Shown piece after piece: positions 24,010 to 32,823 of a stretch of DNA of 44,181 nt. A model generated the notes under the pieces. It searched no databases and was not told the origin of the DNA. It saw only the letters and a list, made by a program, of their open reading frames with translations. Both the position numbers and the translations under genes were made by a program. Position 1 is the first letter of the stretch, and every line of letters begins with the position of its first letter. The stretch lies in contig NZ_PDOB01000035.1 in assembly GCF_002760665.1 (NCBI RefSeq), positions 1-44,181 on the forward strand, given 5' to 3'. This DNA is from Massilia psychrophila. GTDB lineage: Bacteria; Pseudomonadota; Gammaproteobacteria; Burkholderiales; Burkholderiaceae_D.

Positions 24010-25058
24010 CGCAGGTCCCTGGCGTGGATCGAAGGCTCGTTGATGGCAATGCTGCCTAACACTTCACGTACCGAATAGGTTTTGCTGTCGCCCGACTCGT
24101 AATAGGTGCGTGCCAGCATCTCGGTGACGATGCCGGTACAGGCGAACTGCACGCCGATGGCGATGAGCAGCACGCTGAGCATCAGCAGCGGCCGGCCGGC
24201 GATCGATTCGCCGCCCCACAGCTTGTGCCACGCCAGGTAGCCGAGGGCGGCGCCACCAACGCCGATGCAGGCAAGCCCGATGCGGCCGAAAAAATGACCC
24301 GGGCTGGCGCGGTAGCGAGTAAAGAAATACACCGACAGCAGATCGAGGATGACGTTGAAGGTGCGCCCAAGGCCGTATTTGGAGCGGCCGTGCACGCGCG
24401 CGAAATGGCTGACCGGCTCTTCGCGGATGCGCGCCGCCGAGGTGACGGTCGCCATCCAGGTTGGGATGAAGCGGTGCATTTCCCCGTACAGGCGGACCTG
24501 GCGGATCACCGAGCCGCGAAAGATCTTCAGCGAGCAGCCGTAGTCGTGCAGCCGGACCCCGGTGACGGCGACGATCAGGCGGTTGGCGCACCACGACGGC
24601 AGCTTGCGCAGCCACAGATTGTCGCGTCGCTGCTGGCGCCAGCCGACCACCAGGTCGAGGTCCTCGTCGATCAGGCGCCGTACCATGCGGGCGATGTCGG
24701 CCGGATTGTTTTGCAAATCGCCGTCCATGGTGGCGATGATGCTGCCCTGCGCCATGTCGATACCGGCCTGCATTGCCGCAGTCTGGCCGAAACGGCGCCG
24801 CAGGATGACCGCGCAGAGCTGGCCGGGGTTGGCGGACACCGCCTGCGCCACGCGCTCGGCAGTGCGGTCTTCGCTGCCGTCGTCGACCAGGATCAGCTGC
24901 CACGGCATCGCCTGCTGGCCAAGCGCGGCCTGCACCTGCGCCACCAGCGGCGCGACGTTGTCTTCTTCGTTAAACAGCGGCACCACCAGCGACAGGCGGT
25001 GGCTGGCGCGCGCTGCCCGCGGGCCGATAGTGGCGCTAGTGCCGGCAAATTCTTCCAT
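24006..25058 (-). CDS. GT2-family polyprenyl-phosphate glycosyltransferase
   Basis: 350 aa. The cytoplasmic GT-A domain has LSLVVPLFNEEDNV, LILVDDGSEDRT and the metal-binding DGD in TMDGDLQNNPADI; QAGIDMAQG and YGCSLKIFRG match DPM1/ArnC/GtrB-type enzymes. Two C-terminal membrane helices (about 245-320) fit the GtrB layout. Start: ATG 25058 (MEEFAGTS) with GGAAG upstream; ATG 25076 is an alternative. First gene of the operon with the GT39, PAP2 and LAB_N genes. The final 20 residues overlap the next gene by 4 bp. Confidence 0.92.
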   Translation of the reverse strand: MEEFAGTSATIGPRAARASHRLSLVVPLFNEEDNVAPLVAQVQAALGQQAMPWQLILVDDGSEDRTAERVAQAVSANPGQLCAVILRRRFGQTAAMQAGIDMAQGSIIATMDGDLQNNPADIARMVRRLIDEDLDLVVGWRQQRRDNLWLRKLPSWCANRLIVAVTGVRLHDYGCSLKIFRGSVIRQVRLYGEMHRFIPTWMATVTSAARIREEPVSHFARVHGRSKYGLGRTFNVILDLLSVYFFTRYRASPGHFFGRIGLACIGVGGAALGYLAWHKLWGGESIAGRPLLMLSVLLIAIGVQFACTGIVTEMLARTYYESGDSKTYSVREVLGSIAINEPSIHARDLR

Positions 25059-25261
25059 TCGGAGCTTCCAATGCATTGTCGAACTTCGCCATCGCAGGTG
25101 CACAAGCTGCCATGTTCACCGCCCCCCGGACAGCGCGTGCGATCCACCTCAATCGAACGGCGGATTCGCCGAAATGTCGATGTTCGGCAAGCCGGCTGCG
25201 GCCGATTCATCCAAGAAAAATCGCCCGCGGCCTTATACAAAGATAACTAAAAAGAAGAATC

Positions 25262-25902
25262 ATGGGATACGACGAATTTGCGCGCCGCGCGCGCTGGCTT
25301 GCGCACTGATTGTTGGCTGCGGCATCAACGCCGCTGCCGCTGACAATCACCGTGCTGGCGCAAGAAAGCATTGCGCCGAAATGGGTGATGGAAGACGGCA
25401 CAGCGCAAGGGCTGTGCCCGGACCTGATGGCGGCGATCGAACGGATCGAGCCGCGCGTGCGCTTTGCCGGCTACCAGCAGGCGCGCTCGCTGCTGGTGAT
25501 CGAGGATGCACTGGAAACCGGCAGGGCCGGCGCCGCCGCAGCGTGGCGGTGCGGCTCGAGGTGCCGCTGTACGAAGTGAGGCATCGCCTGGCGGCGGTTG
25601 GCGGCGACGCCCAGGCGGTCAACAATGTCGACGACCTGGTGCGGCTCAAGCCCTTGATCAATACGGCCCGCGGTTCGGCTTACATCCTGCAACTGAAAGC
25701 GCGCGGCATCGCCGTCGACGACAGCACCGGCGACAGCGTCGTCAACCTGCGCAAGATCATGGCTGGCCATGGCCGCTACACTTACATGAACGAACTAAGC
25801 CTGTTGCGCCTGATCCGCACCGAACGTCTCGAAGGCAAAATCAAGATGCTGCCGGCCGTGTTCAATGCCGAGCCGGTGTATTTGTGGGCCAGCCTGAAGT
25901 AA
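25262..25902 (+). pseudogene. Decayed solute-binding protein (SBP family 3) gene
   Basis: Parts of a periplasmic amino-acid-type binding protein are spread over two frames. A signal-peptide-like segment (ALACALIVGCGINAAAAD) reads in one frame; TITVLAQESIAPKWVMEDG to EDALETGRAGAA reads in the next; then VRLEVPLYEVRHRL to FNAEPVYLWASLK returns to the first. At least two shifts, probably with a small deletion near 25540, plus loss of the usual C-terminal 40 residues, point to a genuine relic and not to one sequencing error. An ATG at 25262 is the only plausible original start and would need a further shift. No transporter partner genes are present. Confidence 0.8.
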
Positions 25903-25939
25903 GCGCGATAACAGAAAACAGGAAAAACGCGCATCGCCA

Positions 25940-26260
25940 TCAGGCCGGCGTCAGCACCTTCAAGCCGATGATGCCGGCCACGATCAGCCCGATCGACACC
26001 AGGCGCAAGAGACCGGCCGGCTCACCGAGCAGCATGATGCCGACGATGACGGTGCCGACGGTGCCGATGCCGGTCCACACGGCGTAGGCGGTGCCGAGCG
26101 GCAATTCGCGCAGCGCCAGTCCGAGCAGCGCTATGCTGGCGGCCATGGTCACTGCAGTAAACACCGACGGCCACAATTTGGTAAATCCGGCGGACTGCTT
26201 CAGCCCTATCGCCCACGCCACTTCGAGCAAACCGGCGAGTAACAGGATGATCCAACTCAT
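25940..26260 (-). CDS. sugE: SMR-family small multidrug / guanidinium exporter (SugE/Gdx-like)
   Basis: 106 aa, four membrane helices. Signature [19 protein letters not shown] with the essential Glu13 in helix 1, followed by [19 protein letters not shown] and [11 protein letters not shown]. The GxxEVxWAIGLK pattern is more like the SugE/Gdx subgroup than EmrE. GAGGAG precedes ATG 26260. It is divergent from the DMT gene over 150 bp. No guanidine riboswitch could be recognised; a hairpin lies in the leader. Subgroup call less certain than family. Confidence 0.9.
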   Translation of the reverse strand: MSWIILLLAGLLEVAWAIGLKQSAGFTKLWPSVFTAVTMAASIALLGLALRELPLGTAYAVWTGIGTVGTVIVGIMLLGEPAGLLRLVSIGLIVAGIIGLKVLTPA

Positions 26261-26275
26261 GGACAACTCCTCGAT

Positions 26276-26299
26276 GCTGGCAAGGCTTGCCTTACCAGC
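26276..26299. promoter_or_regulatory. Hairpin in sugE leader
   Basis: GCTGGCAAGG and CCTTACCAGC pair over 10 bp with one mismatch around a CTTG loop, immediately upstream of the sugE ribosome site. The loop on the sugE strand is CAAG, not the ACGR loop of guanidine-II riboswitches, so I do not call a riboswitch. Candidate operator or leader hairpin. Confidence 0.5.
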
Positions 26300-26410
26300 G
26301 GTAAAAGAGGAAAACTTACCACACCGGGCCGCAGCCAGCAAGGCGCGCCGATCTACGCCATAATTCGGGTCAAAATCGAACTCGACCATTACAGTGCCAG
26401 GGAAAACCGC

Positions 26411-27304
26411 ATGAAGCAGACGATGACGGGCGCCGACATCATGATCGCGCTTGGCGTGGTGACCATCTGGGGCGTCAATTTTGTGGTGATCAAGATCGGC
26501 CTGCAAAACCTGCCGCCGATCCTGTTTTCAGCCTTGCGCTTCCTGTTCGCCGCGCTGCCGCTGGCGTTCTTCGTCAAGCGCCCGCAGACCTCGGTCAAGC
26601 TGGTGCTGGCCTACGGCCTGTTTCAGTTCGCGCTGCAATTCACGCTGCTGTTTACCGGCATCCAGCTTGGCCTGCCGGCGGGACTGGCGTCGCTGGTGAT
26701 CCAGCTGCAGGCTTTTTTTACGATCGGCCTGGCCGTCCTGATGCTCGGCGAGCGGCCGAAAAGCGCGCAGCTGCTGGGCGCACTGGTGGCCTTCGGCGGC
26801 ATGGCGCTGGTGGCCATCCACCTCGACGGCAAGGCGACCCTGGTCGGCTTCGTGCTGGTGGTGCTGGCCGGGATGTGCTGGGCGTTCGCCAATATCGTCA
26901 CCAAGAAAATGGGCCAGGTCGACGCGCTGTCGCTGGTGGTGTGGAGCTCGCTGGTGGCGACGCCGCCGCTGCTGCTGGCGTCCTGGCTGATCGAAGGCGG
27001 CGCTGCCTGGCAACTGGCGTATCAGCACTTCAGCCTGAAGTCGCTGGCGACGGTGCTGTTCCAGTCCTATCCGAACACCATTCTCGGCTTCGGCATCTGG
27101 TCGATGCTGATGCGGCGCTATCCGACCGCCACCGTTGCGCCGTTCTCCTTGCTGGTACCGGTCGCCGGCATGCTCAGCGCGGCCGCGGTGCTGGGCGAAC
27201 CCTTGCAGTGGTGGAAAGTGGCGGCCGGCGCGCTGGTACTGGGCGGGCTGGCGCTGAACCTGTTTGGCGGGCGCATCTGGGAAAGGGCGACCGCCCCGCG
27301 CTAG
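26411..27304 (+). CDS. EamA / DMT-family transporter (10 TM)
   Basis: 297 aa with ten hydrophobic helices in two EamA repeats (about 10-140 and 150-285). The N-terminal [20 protein letters not shown] motif is typical of RhaT/EamA-group exporters of amino acids or metabolites. An AGGGA site precedes the ATG. Unlike most EamA proteins it has no regulator beside it. Substrate not predictable. Confidence 0.92.
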   Translation: MKQTMTGADIMIALGVVTIWGVNFVVIKIGLQNLPPILFSALRFLFAALPLAFFVKRPQTSVKLVLAYGLFQFALQFTLLFTGIQLGLPAGLASLVIQLQAFFTIGLAVLMLGERPKSAQLLGALVAFGGMALVAIHLDGKATLVGFVLVVLAGMCWAFANIVTKKMGQVDALSLVVWSSLVATPPLLLASWLIEGGAAWQLAYQHFSLKSLATVLFQSYPNTILGFGIWSMLMRRYPTATVAPFSLLVPVAGMLSAAAVLGEPLQWWKVAAGALVLGGLALNLFGGRIWERATAPR

Positions 27305-27404
27305 CCATCCGTACGCCATGTGCAGTGGACAAACGCTGCGCGCGGCGGCCCCGACTATTTCGCGCCGATTTAATCGACTGCCGCGGCCAGCACGCTTTCC
27401 GCAC

Positions 27405-27424
27405 ATATCGTAATATGACGATAT
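27405..27424. promoter_or_regulatory. ArsR-type operator
   Basis: ATATCGT-AATATG-ACGATAT: perfect 7-bp arms around a 6-base spacer, 35 bp ahead of the arsR-type gene start. Form, AT content and position fit an autoregulatory ArsR/SmtB operator overlapping the promoter. Confidence 0.75.
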
Positions 27425-27458
27425 TAGGTTCGCAGAAACCCGATACAAGGACTTTCAC

Positions 27459-27755
27459 ATGAACATCGACGCGATCCACAAGGCGCTGGCCAATCCCGTG
27501 CGCCGGCAGATTCTTGGCTGGCTCAAGGACCCGCACGAGCATTTCGCGCACCAGGACCACCCGCTCGACATCGGCGTCTGCGCCGGCCTGATCGATGCGC
27601 GCACCGGGCTGTCGCAGTCGACCGTGTCGGCCCACCTCGGCGCGCTGCAGCGCGCGGGGCTGATCACGTCGCGCCGCGTCGGCCAATGGATTTTTTACAA
27701 ACGCAATGAGGAAACCATCCAGGCTTTCCTCACCCACATTCATCACGGACTCTAG
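27459..27755 (+). CDS. ArsR/SmtB-family transcriptional regulator
   Basis: 98 aa winged helix-turn-helix. LANPVRRQILGWLKD starts the domain, and SQSTVSAHLGALQRAGLITS is the recognition helix region, followed by the wing QWIFYKR. There is no CxC metal-binding pair in the recognition helix; a single Cys lies at about residue 43, so it may sense a redox-active or electrophilic ligand and not arsenic. It sits 9 bp before an OYE-family reductase, the usual arrangement for ArsR-type repressors of nemA-like genes. AAGGA precedes the start. Confidence 0.93.
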   Translation: MNIDAIHKALANPVRRQILGWLKDPHEHFAHQDHPLDIGVCAGLIDARTGLSQSTVSAHLGALQRAGLITSRRVGQWIFYKRNEETIQAFLTHIHHGL

Positions 27756-27764
27756 GAGCATCAC

Positions 27765-28823
27765 ATGACCACCTTATTCGACCCGATCACGATTGGCGAC
27801 ATCGAACTGCCGAACCGCATCATCATGGCCCCGCTGACCCGCGCCCGCGCAGTTGGCGGCGAACGCGTGCCGAACGCGCTGATGGCGCAATACTACGTGC
27901 AGCGCGCCAGCGCCGGCCTGATCCTGTCGGAAGCGACCTCGGTCACCGCGCAAGGCGTTGGCTACGCCGACACGCCGGGCATCTGGTCGGATGCGCAGGT
28001 CGACGGCTGGAAAGAAGTGACCTCGGCCGTGCACGCGGCCGGCGGCCGGATCTTCATGCAACTGTGGCACGTCGGCCGTATTTCCGATCCCCAATTGCTC
28101 GGTGGCGAGGCGCCGGTCGCGCCAAGTGCGATTGCCGCCAAGGGCCATGTCAGCCTGCTGCGCCCCGAACGTGAATACGCCGTGCCGCGCGCGCTGACGC
28201 TCGACGAAATCGCCGGCGTCGTTGCAGCCTTCCGCAAGGGCGCGGAAAACGCCAAACTGGCCGGCTTCGACGGCGTGGAAGTTCACGGCGCCAACGGCTA
28301 CCTGCTCGACCAGTTCCTGCAAGACAGCACCAACTTCCGCACCGACAATTACGGCGGCCCAGTCGAGAACCGCGCGCGCCTGATGCTCGAGATCACCGAC
28401 GCCTGCATCGACGTGTGGGGCGCCGGCCGGGTCGGCATGCACCTGGCGCCGCGCCGCGATGCCCACGACATGGGCGACTCGGCTCCGGCGGCCACGTTCA
28501 GCTACGTCGCGCGCCAGCTGAAGCAGCGCGGCATCGCCTTCATCTGCGCCCGCGAGGCGGTCGGCGACGACAGCCTCGGTCCACTACTCAAGAAAGAATT
28601 CGGCGGCGTCTACATTGCCAACGAACAGCTGACGCGCGACAGCGCCGAGCAACTGCTGTCGTCGGGCAAAGCCGATGCGGTAGCGTTCGGCAAGCTGTTC
28701 ATCGCCAACCCGGACCTGCCGCGCCGCCTGGAACTGAACGCCGAATTCAATCCGGCGCGTCCACAGCTGTTTTACGGGCCGGCGGCGGAAGGTTATACGG
28801 ACTATCCGGCCTTGTCGGCGTAA
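27765..28823 (+). CDS. nemA: Old yellow enzyme family ene-reductase (NemA-like)
   Basis: 352 aa TIM barrel. FMN and substrate residues are visible: PLTRARA at the N-terminus, QLWHVGR (about 100), GFDGVEVHGANGYLLDQFLQDSTN with the conserved H/N pair (about 170-190), NYGG and the R of NRARLMLEI, and a C-terminal AFGKLFIANPDLP. Reduces activated alkenes, quinones and nitro compounds with NADPH. Start ATG with AGGAG. Co-transcribed with and presumably repressed by the ArsR regulator. A 9-bp-arm hairpin lies just after the stop. Confidence 0.95.
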   Translation: MTTLFDPITIGDIELPNRIIMAPLTRARAVGGERVPNALMAQYYVQRASAGLILSEATSVTAQGVGYADTPGIWSDAQVDGWKEVTSAVHAAGGRIFMQLWHVGRISDPQLLGGEAPVAPSAIAAKGHVSLLRPEREYAVPRALTLDEIAGVVAAFRKGAENAKLAGFDGVEVHGANGYLLDQFLQDSTNFRTDNYGGPVENRARLMLEITDACIDVWGAGRVGMHLAPRRDAHDMGDSAPAATFSYVARQLKQRGIAFICAREAVGDDSLGPLLKKEFGGVYIANEQLTRDSAEQLLSSGKADAVAFGKLFIANPDLPRRLELNAEFNPARPQLFYGPAAEGYTDYPALSA

Positions 28824-28829
28824 AAGGCG

Positions 28830-29030
28830 TCAAAGTAGTTTGTCGTTTCTGCCACCGGTAGAAACGACTCCGCACCCTTCCCGCACGCTCTTCGAGCGTC
28901 TGTTCGGCTGCGACAGCAAGGTCAGCACCGTCTTGCCATCCTGCTCGGCGAGCGTGATGGTGTTGTGCAGTTCCAGCGGCCAGTTCGGGCTCATCGGGAA
29001 ATCCACGTCGCTGGCGTCAGGATGGGTCAT
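28830..29030 (-). pseudogene. SRPBCC/AHSA1-domain gene remnant
   Basis: The reading frame from 29030 starts with a good GGAGG site and gives MSPNWPLELHNTITLAEQDG and KTVLTLL, the internal strand pair of AHSA1-type START proteins (which usually continue into a 150-aa domain). After SQP the sequence no longer matches and the frame stops after 66 codons. It is therefore a fragment, and the bona fide N-terminal part of the fold is missing. A palindromic operator-like site lies upstream. Confidence 0.65.
28842..28868. other. Hairpin after the nemA-like gene
   Basis: GTCGTTTCT / AGAAACGAC, 9-bp arms, 9-base loop. No T-run on either side, so not a classical terminator. It lies between nemA and the SRPBCC remnant and may mark a recombination scar. 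Confidence 0.5.
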
Positions 29031-29080
29031 TGGCAGCCTCCTTCGACGTTGTTGAAGAGGCGTTTCCAGCCGGTCGCCGA

Positions 29081-29094
29081 GTTATTTAAATAAC
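29081..29094. promoter_or_regulatory. Palindrome GTTATTTAAATAAC
   Basis: A perfect 14-bp palindrome 50 bp upstream of the minus-strand SRPBCC remnant and about 107 bp before the M1 aminopeptidase start, in an AT-rich stretch. The shape is that of an ArsR-family operator; SRPBCC genes are commonly paired with ArsR genes, so it may be a relic of the lost operon. Confidence 0.5.
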
Positions 29095-29200
29095 CACGCA
29101 TATATATCAAGTCAAGATTTTCTTTCTGTTATCGCCGTGCTATTCTGCATCGCTTCAATGTCCGCGCCGCTTCCGGCACCGGCTTTCCAAAGGAACCTTC

Positions 29201-31894
29201 TTGAAACCTAGTGCCCGCCCTGTCCGCGTCCTCGCCCTCGTCCTCGCCATCAGCGCCGCCTTCGCAGGCAGTGCCGCCAGCGCAGGCAGTGCCGCCAACG
29301 CCGTACCGCGCGCCGAGAACACCTACCTGACGCAGACGGAAGCGGCGGCCCGCTCGGCACGCGTGGCCAACGTCGATTACGTGCTCGACTTCGCCTTGAC
29401 GGGCAAGGAAACCTTCAGCGGCACCAGCGCGATCAGCTTCGACCTGCTGGATACGGCGGCGCCGCTGACGGTCGACCTCAACAAAGCTACCATCAGCGCG
29501 CTGGTGGTCAACGGCCGGCAGGTAGCGCCGCGCTACAACGGCTTTTTCATCACCCTCGCGCCGCAGGACCTGGTCAAGGGCCGCAACACGGTGTCGGTCA
29601 GTTACCAGCGAGCGCACAGCACCAACGGCGAAGGCTTGCACCGGATGGTCGACCCGGTCGACGGCAAGGTGTACACCTATTCGCATTTCGAGCCGGCTGC
29701 CGCCCACCAGATGTTCGCGCTGTTCGACCAGCCCGACCTGAAGGCGAGCTACCAGGTCAACGTCACCGCGCCGGCCGACTGGGTGGTGGTGTCGACCAAG
29801 CGTGAATCGGCCGTGGTAGCTGAAGGAGCCGATACGGCAGTCGCCGCCGACCCTGCGCTCAAGCGCTGGACCTTCCCGGCCACCAAAAAACTGAGCCCGT
29901 ACAATTTTTCGCTGCACGCCGGCCCCTATAAAATCTGGGAAGACAACAGCGGCCCTTACCCGATGCGCCTGTTCGCCCGCCAGTCGGTGGCGTCCCAGGT
30001 GACGCCGGCCGACTGGTTCAGGTACACCAAGGCCGGCCTGGCGTTTTTCGACAACTACTTCGGCCTTCCCTACCAGTTCGAAAAATACGACCAGCTGCTG
30101 GTGCCGGACTTCCTGTACGGCGCGATGGAAAACGCCGGCGCCGTCACCTTCGGCGAGCGCGGCTTTTTGTACAAGGCCGAGATGACGGCGGCGCAGCGCC
30201 AAAGCCTGGCCGCGGTCATCATGCACGAGATGGCGCACCAGTGGTTCGGCGACCTGGTGACGATGACATGGTGGAACGGCTTGTGGCTCAACGAGAGCTT
30301 CGCGTCTTTCATGGGCACCCTGGCCACCGCCGAGTCGACCGAGTTCAAGAATGCGTGGCAGGAGTTCTATTCCGGCGCCAAGCAGGCTGCCTACACGACC
30401 GACCAGTCGCTGGCGACCCACCCGATCGAAGTGCCGGTGCCGTCGACCGCGAACGCCTTCGACAACATCGACGCGATCACCTATTCGAAAGGCGCGTCGG
30501 TGCTGATGCAACTACGCCACCTGCTCGGCGAGGACGTGTTCCGCAAGGGCGTGCACAACTACCTGGTCAAGTATGCGTACAAGAACGCGACCCTGATTGA
30601 CTTTATCGGCAGTCTTGGGGACGCGGCCGGGCGCGATCTCGGGCCATGGACCAAACAATGGCTGTACAACGCCGGCGTCAACACCATCGCCGCCAAATAC
30701 AGCTGCGCCGGCGGCAAGATCAACAGTTTTACGTTGCAGCAGAGCGCGCCGAGCGCGGCGCTGCCGACCCTGCGCGAACAGCGGGTGCAGGTAGCGACGT
30801 TCAAACTCGATGGCGCCAGGCTGGTGTTAAGAAACAACGTGGCGGTGACCTATTCGGGCGCCGCGACGAAGGTGCCGGCAATGATCGGCAGCGCCTGCCC
30901 GGACCTGGTCTACCCGAACTACCAGGACTGGGGCTTCGCCAAGGTCCAGCTCGACAAGCGTTCGTTCGCCACCGCCCAAACCAGCCTGTCGAAAGTCGAC
31001 GACCCGCTGCTGCGCTCGATGTTGTGGGTCAGCCTGTGGGACGGCGTGCGCGACGGCCAGTTGCCGCTCAACGAATTCATCAAGACCGCGCTGGCCAACG
31101 CCGGCGCCGAGAAAGACTACACGCTGCTTGGCAAAGTGCTGGGCATGATCTCGCAATCGAAGTACTACCTCGATGCGATGCACGGCGACGCCGCCTACAC
31201 GCGAGTGACCACGCGGGCGATCGAAGAGATGGCCTGGGCCGGCGTGCAGGCGAACAGCAACGACAACAATTTTCTGCGCAGCTGGTTCAACCATTACCTG
31301 GGCAGCGCCTCCAGCGGCGACGCGCTCGGGCGCCTTGCCGCCATCCTCGACGGCAAGCTGATAGTTGAAAACCTGGTCGTCAGCCAGGACTTGCGCTGGT
31401 CGATCATCGGCCGGCTGAACCGGTTTGCCTACCCCGGCAGCTTCGAGCTGATCGCCGCCGAACTGGCGCGTGACAAGTCCGACACCGGCCAATCGGCGGC
31501 GCTCGCCGCCACCGTCATCCGGCCTGATCCGGCTACCAAAGCCGAGTGGCTGTCCAAGGTGGAAGACCTTAACACCACGCTGCCGTTTTCGAAAGTGCGG
31601 GTCGCGATGGGCAACCTTTATCCGGTCGAGCAGGCCGCGCTCAGCGAAGCGAGCGCCAGCGAGCGGCTGGCCAGGCTGCCGGCAATGGACAAGGCGGCCG
31701 GTCCGGTCTTCATGCGCAGCTTTACCAACACGCTGCCGATGAACTGCACGCCGGCCAGCATCAAGCGGCTGGAAACGGCCGCCGCCCGGTACAAGGACCT
31801 GTCGGCCAGCACCCGCCGCTCCCTGCTCGGCATGCACCAGGAAGACAAGCGCTGCCTGATGATCCGGCAGACCATGACGGTGCCGAAGGCCTGA
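29201..31894 (+). CDS. M1-family zinc aminopeptidase, exported
   Basis: 897 aa. TTG start with AAAGGA; the N-terminal 34 residues form a signal peptide with a repeated AGSAA unit. The GAMEN substrate-binding motif is at 308-312 and the zinc site HEMAHQWFGD (H342, E343, H346) with E365 in NESFASFM, in correct spacing. The region after 500 is the helical ERAP1/C-terminal domain. Length fits PepN/M1 aminopeptidases. Export to the periplasm suggests a role in peptide use rather than cytoplasmic turnover. Confidence 0.95.
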   Translation: MKPSARPVRVLALVLAISAAFAGSAASAGSAANAVPRAENTYLTQTEAAARSARVANVDYVLDFALTGKETFSGTSAISFDLLDTAAPLTVDLNKATISALVVNGRQVAPRYNGFFITLAPQDLVKGRNTVSVSYQRAHSTNGEGLHRMVDPVDGKVYTYSHFEPAAAHQMFALFDQPDLKASYQVNVTAPADWVVVSTKRESAVVAEGADTAVAADPALKRWTFPATKKLSPYNFSLHAGPYKIWEDNSGPYPMRLFARQSVASQVTPADWFRYTKAGLAFFDNYFGLPYQFEKYDQLLVPDFLYGAMENAGAVTFGERGFLYKAEMTAAQRQSLAAVIMHEMAHQWFGDLVTMTWWNGLWLNESFASFMGTLATAESTEFKNAWQEFYSGAKQAAYTTDQSLATHPIEVPVPSTANAFDNIDAITYSKGASVLMQLRHLLGEDVFRKGVHNYLVKYAYKNATLIDFIGSLGDAAGRDLGPWTKQWLYNAGVNTIAAKYSCAGGKINSFTLQQSAPSAALPTLREQRVQVATFKLDGARLVLRNNVAVTYSGAATKVPAMIGSACPDLVYPNYQDWGFAKVQLDKRSFATAQTSLSKVDDPLLRSMLWVSLWDGVRDGQLPLNEFIKTALANAGAEKDYTLLGKVLGMISQSKYYLDAMHGDAAYTRVTTRAIEEMAWAGVQANSNDNNFLRSWFNHYLGSASSGDALGRLAAILDGKLIVENLVVSQDLRWSIIGRLNRFAYPGSFELIAAELARDKSDTGQSAALAATVIRPDPATKAEWLSKVEDLNTTLPFSKVRVAMGNLYPVEQAALSEASASERLARLPAMDKAAGPVFMRSFTNTLPMNCTPASIKRLETAAARYKDLSASTRRSLLGMHQEDKRCLMIRQTMTVPKA

Positions 31895-31903
31895 TTTGCC
31901 CGT

Positions 31904-32602
31904 ATGCCGGAAAGCGAAAGCGGCGGCATTTGCTGGTCGGATGCGGGGACGGTCGGCAATATCGCCGTCGCCGATTCTGGCGCCATGCTGCGCGGTGATG
32001 TCGGGAGCGGGCTGCTGGCCTGCGATTTTGCGTCGGCCGGCAAGTACCGCAATGGCGTCCCGCGCTGGTGGTGCCGTACGCACCAGGGGTATTGGGGCGT
32101 CAAGGCGGACCTGCTGGCGGTTGACAGGCTGGGTGTAAAGCGATGCAAGGCCGCCGGCGAACCGCTCGCGTTCGTACTCGATCCGCTGCTGCTCGACATG
32201 CGCCGCTTTGCCAGCGTGCGCGTTGTCGCCCGTGGCGAGGGAATGCATGTGCGCGCGGTGCCGGCGGCGACTGCCATCGGTGTCGATGCCTGCCTGCGCG
32301 CCATCGCGCTGACCGGCATCGACGGCATCTTCGCCCATCCCGACATCGTGCAGGTCAACGTCACGCCGCCGGCGCTGCGGGCGTTAAACGAAGCGCGCAG
32401 CGGCGCCCGTTTGCTCGGCTGCCTCGACTGCGCCCGTTGCCGCTATCCGCACCTCGACCTGGGCGCCTTCGCGCGCAACGAGCACCGGCGCCATTATTGC
32501 GGCAACTGCGGCAACGACAGCACCCACAGCAAGACCGCGATCGTGTCGAATCCGTTGTTCGCGCTGGGCGAGTATTTCGCCGGACGTCTCCGTTTCGACT
32601 GA
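31904..32602 (+). CDS. Hypothetical protein with C-terminal zinc-ribbon cysteines
   Basis: 232 aa. Start ATG 31904, ten bp after the aminopeptidase stop, without an obvious ribosome site. The C-terminus has C173-x2-C176-x2-C179 and C199-x2-C202 (GCLDCARCRYPHLDLGAFAR, then HYCGNCGND), which probably chelate zinc. Near residue 57 a WWCRTHQGYWG patch is also metal-like. No family recognised. Likely a small regulatory or nucleic-acid-binding protein; co-expression with the aminopeptidase is possible. Confidence 0.7.
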   Translation: MPESESGGICWSDAGTVGNIAVADSGAMLRGDVGSGLLACDFASAGKYRNGVPRWWCRTHQGYWGVKADLLAVDRLGVKRCKAAGEPLAFVLDPLLLDMRRFASVRVVARGEGMHVRAVPAATAIGVDACLRAIALTGIDGIFAHPDIVQVNVTPPALRALNEARSGARLLGCLDCARCRYPHLDLGAFARNEHRRHYCGNCGNDSTHSKTAIVSNPLFALGEYFAGRLRFD

Positions 32603-32612
32603 TCCGCCATGC

Positions 32613-32771
32613 TCAATTCTTCGCTTTCAGGGCCGCCATGTCCGGCATCAACGGCATGGTTGGCCTCAGTCGCGTACTTTTCAACAGCATTTGCAAGCGG
32701 TCCATGCTCTGCTTGAACGGCGGCGGATTCGTCTTCAATTCCGGCGCCGGTTCCATCGTGCGGCGACTCAT
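32613..32771 (-). other. Short reading frame, possible 52-aa protein or gene relic
   Basis: On the minus strand an ATG at 32771 opens 52 codons (MSRRTMEPAPELKTNPPPFK), with a further in-frame stretch LPFILVE just before the ATG. It is too short and lacks a good start signal, so it may be a relic of a longer gene. The rest of 32603-32823 holds nothing else I can support. Confidence 0.35.
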
Positions 32772-32823
32772 CTCGACCAGGATGAAGGGCAGTACCGCCG
32801 ATTCCCCCCGCCGGAGTAACCCG

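Noticed and set aside
26276-26299. Guanidine riboswitch in front of sugE
   Set aside because: Only one stem is visible and its loop is not ACGR; no paired second stem seen.
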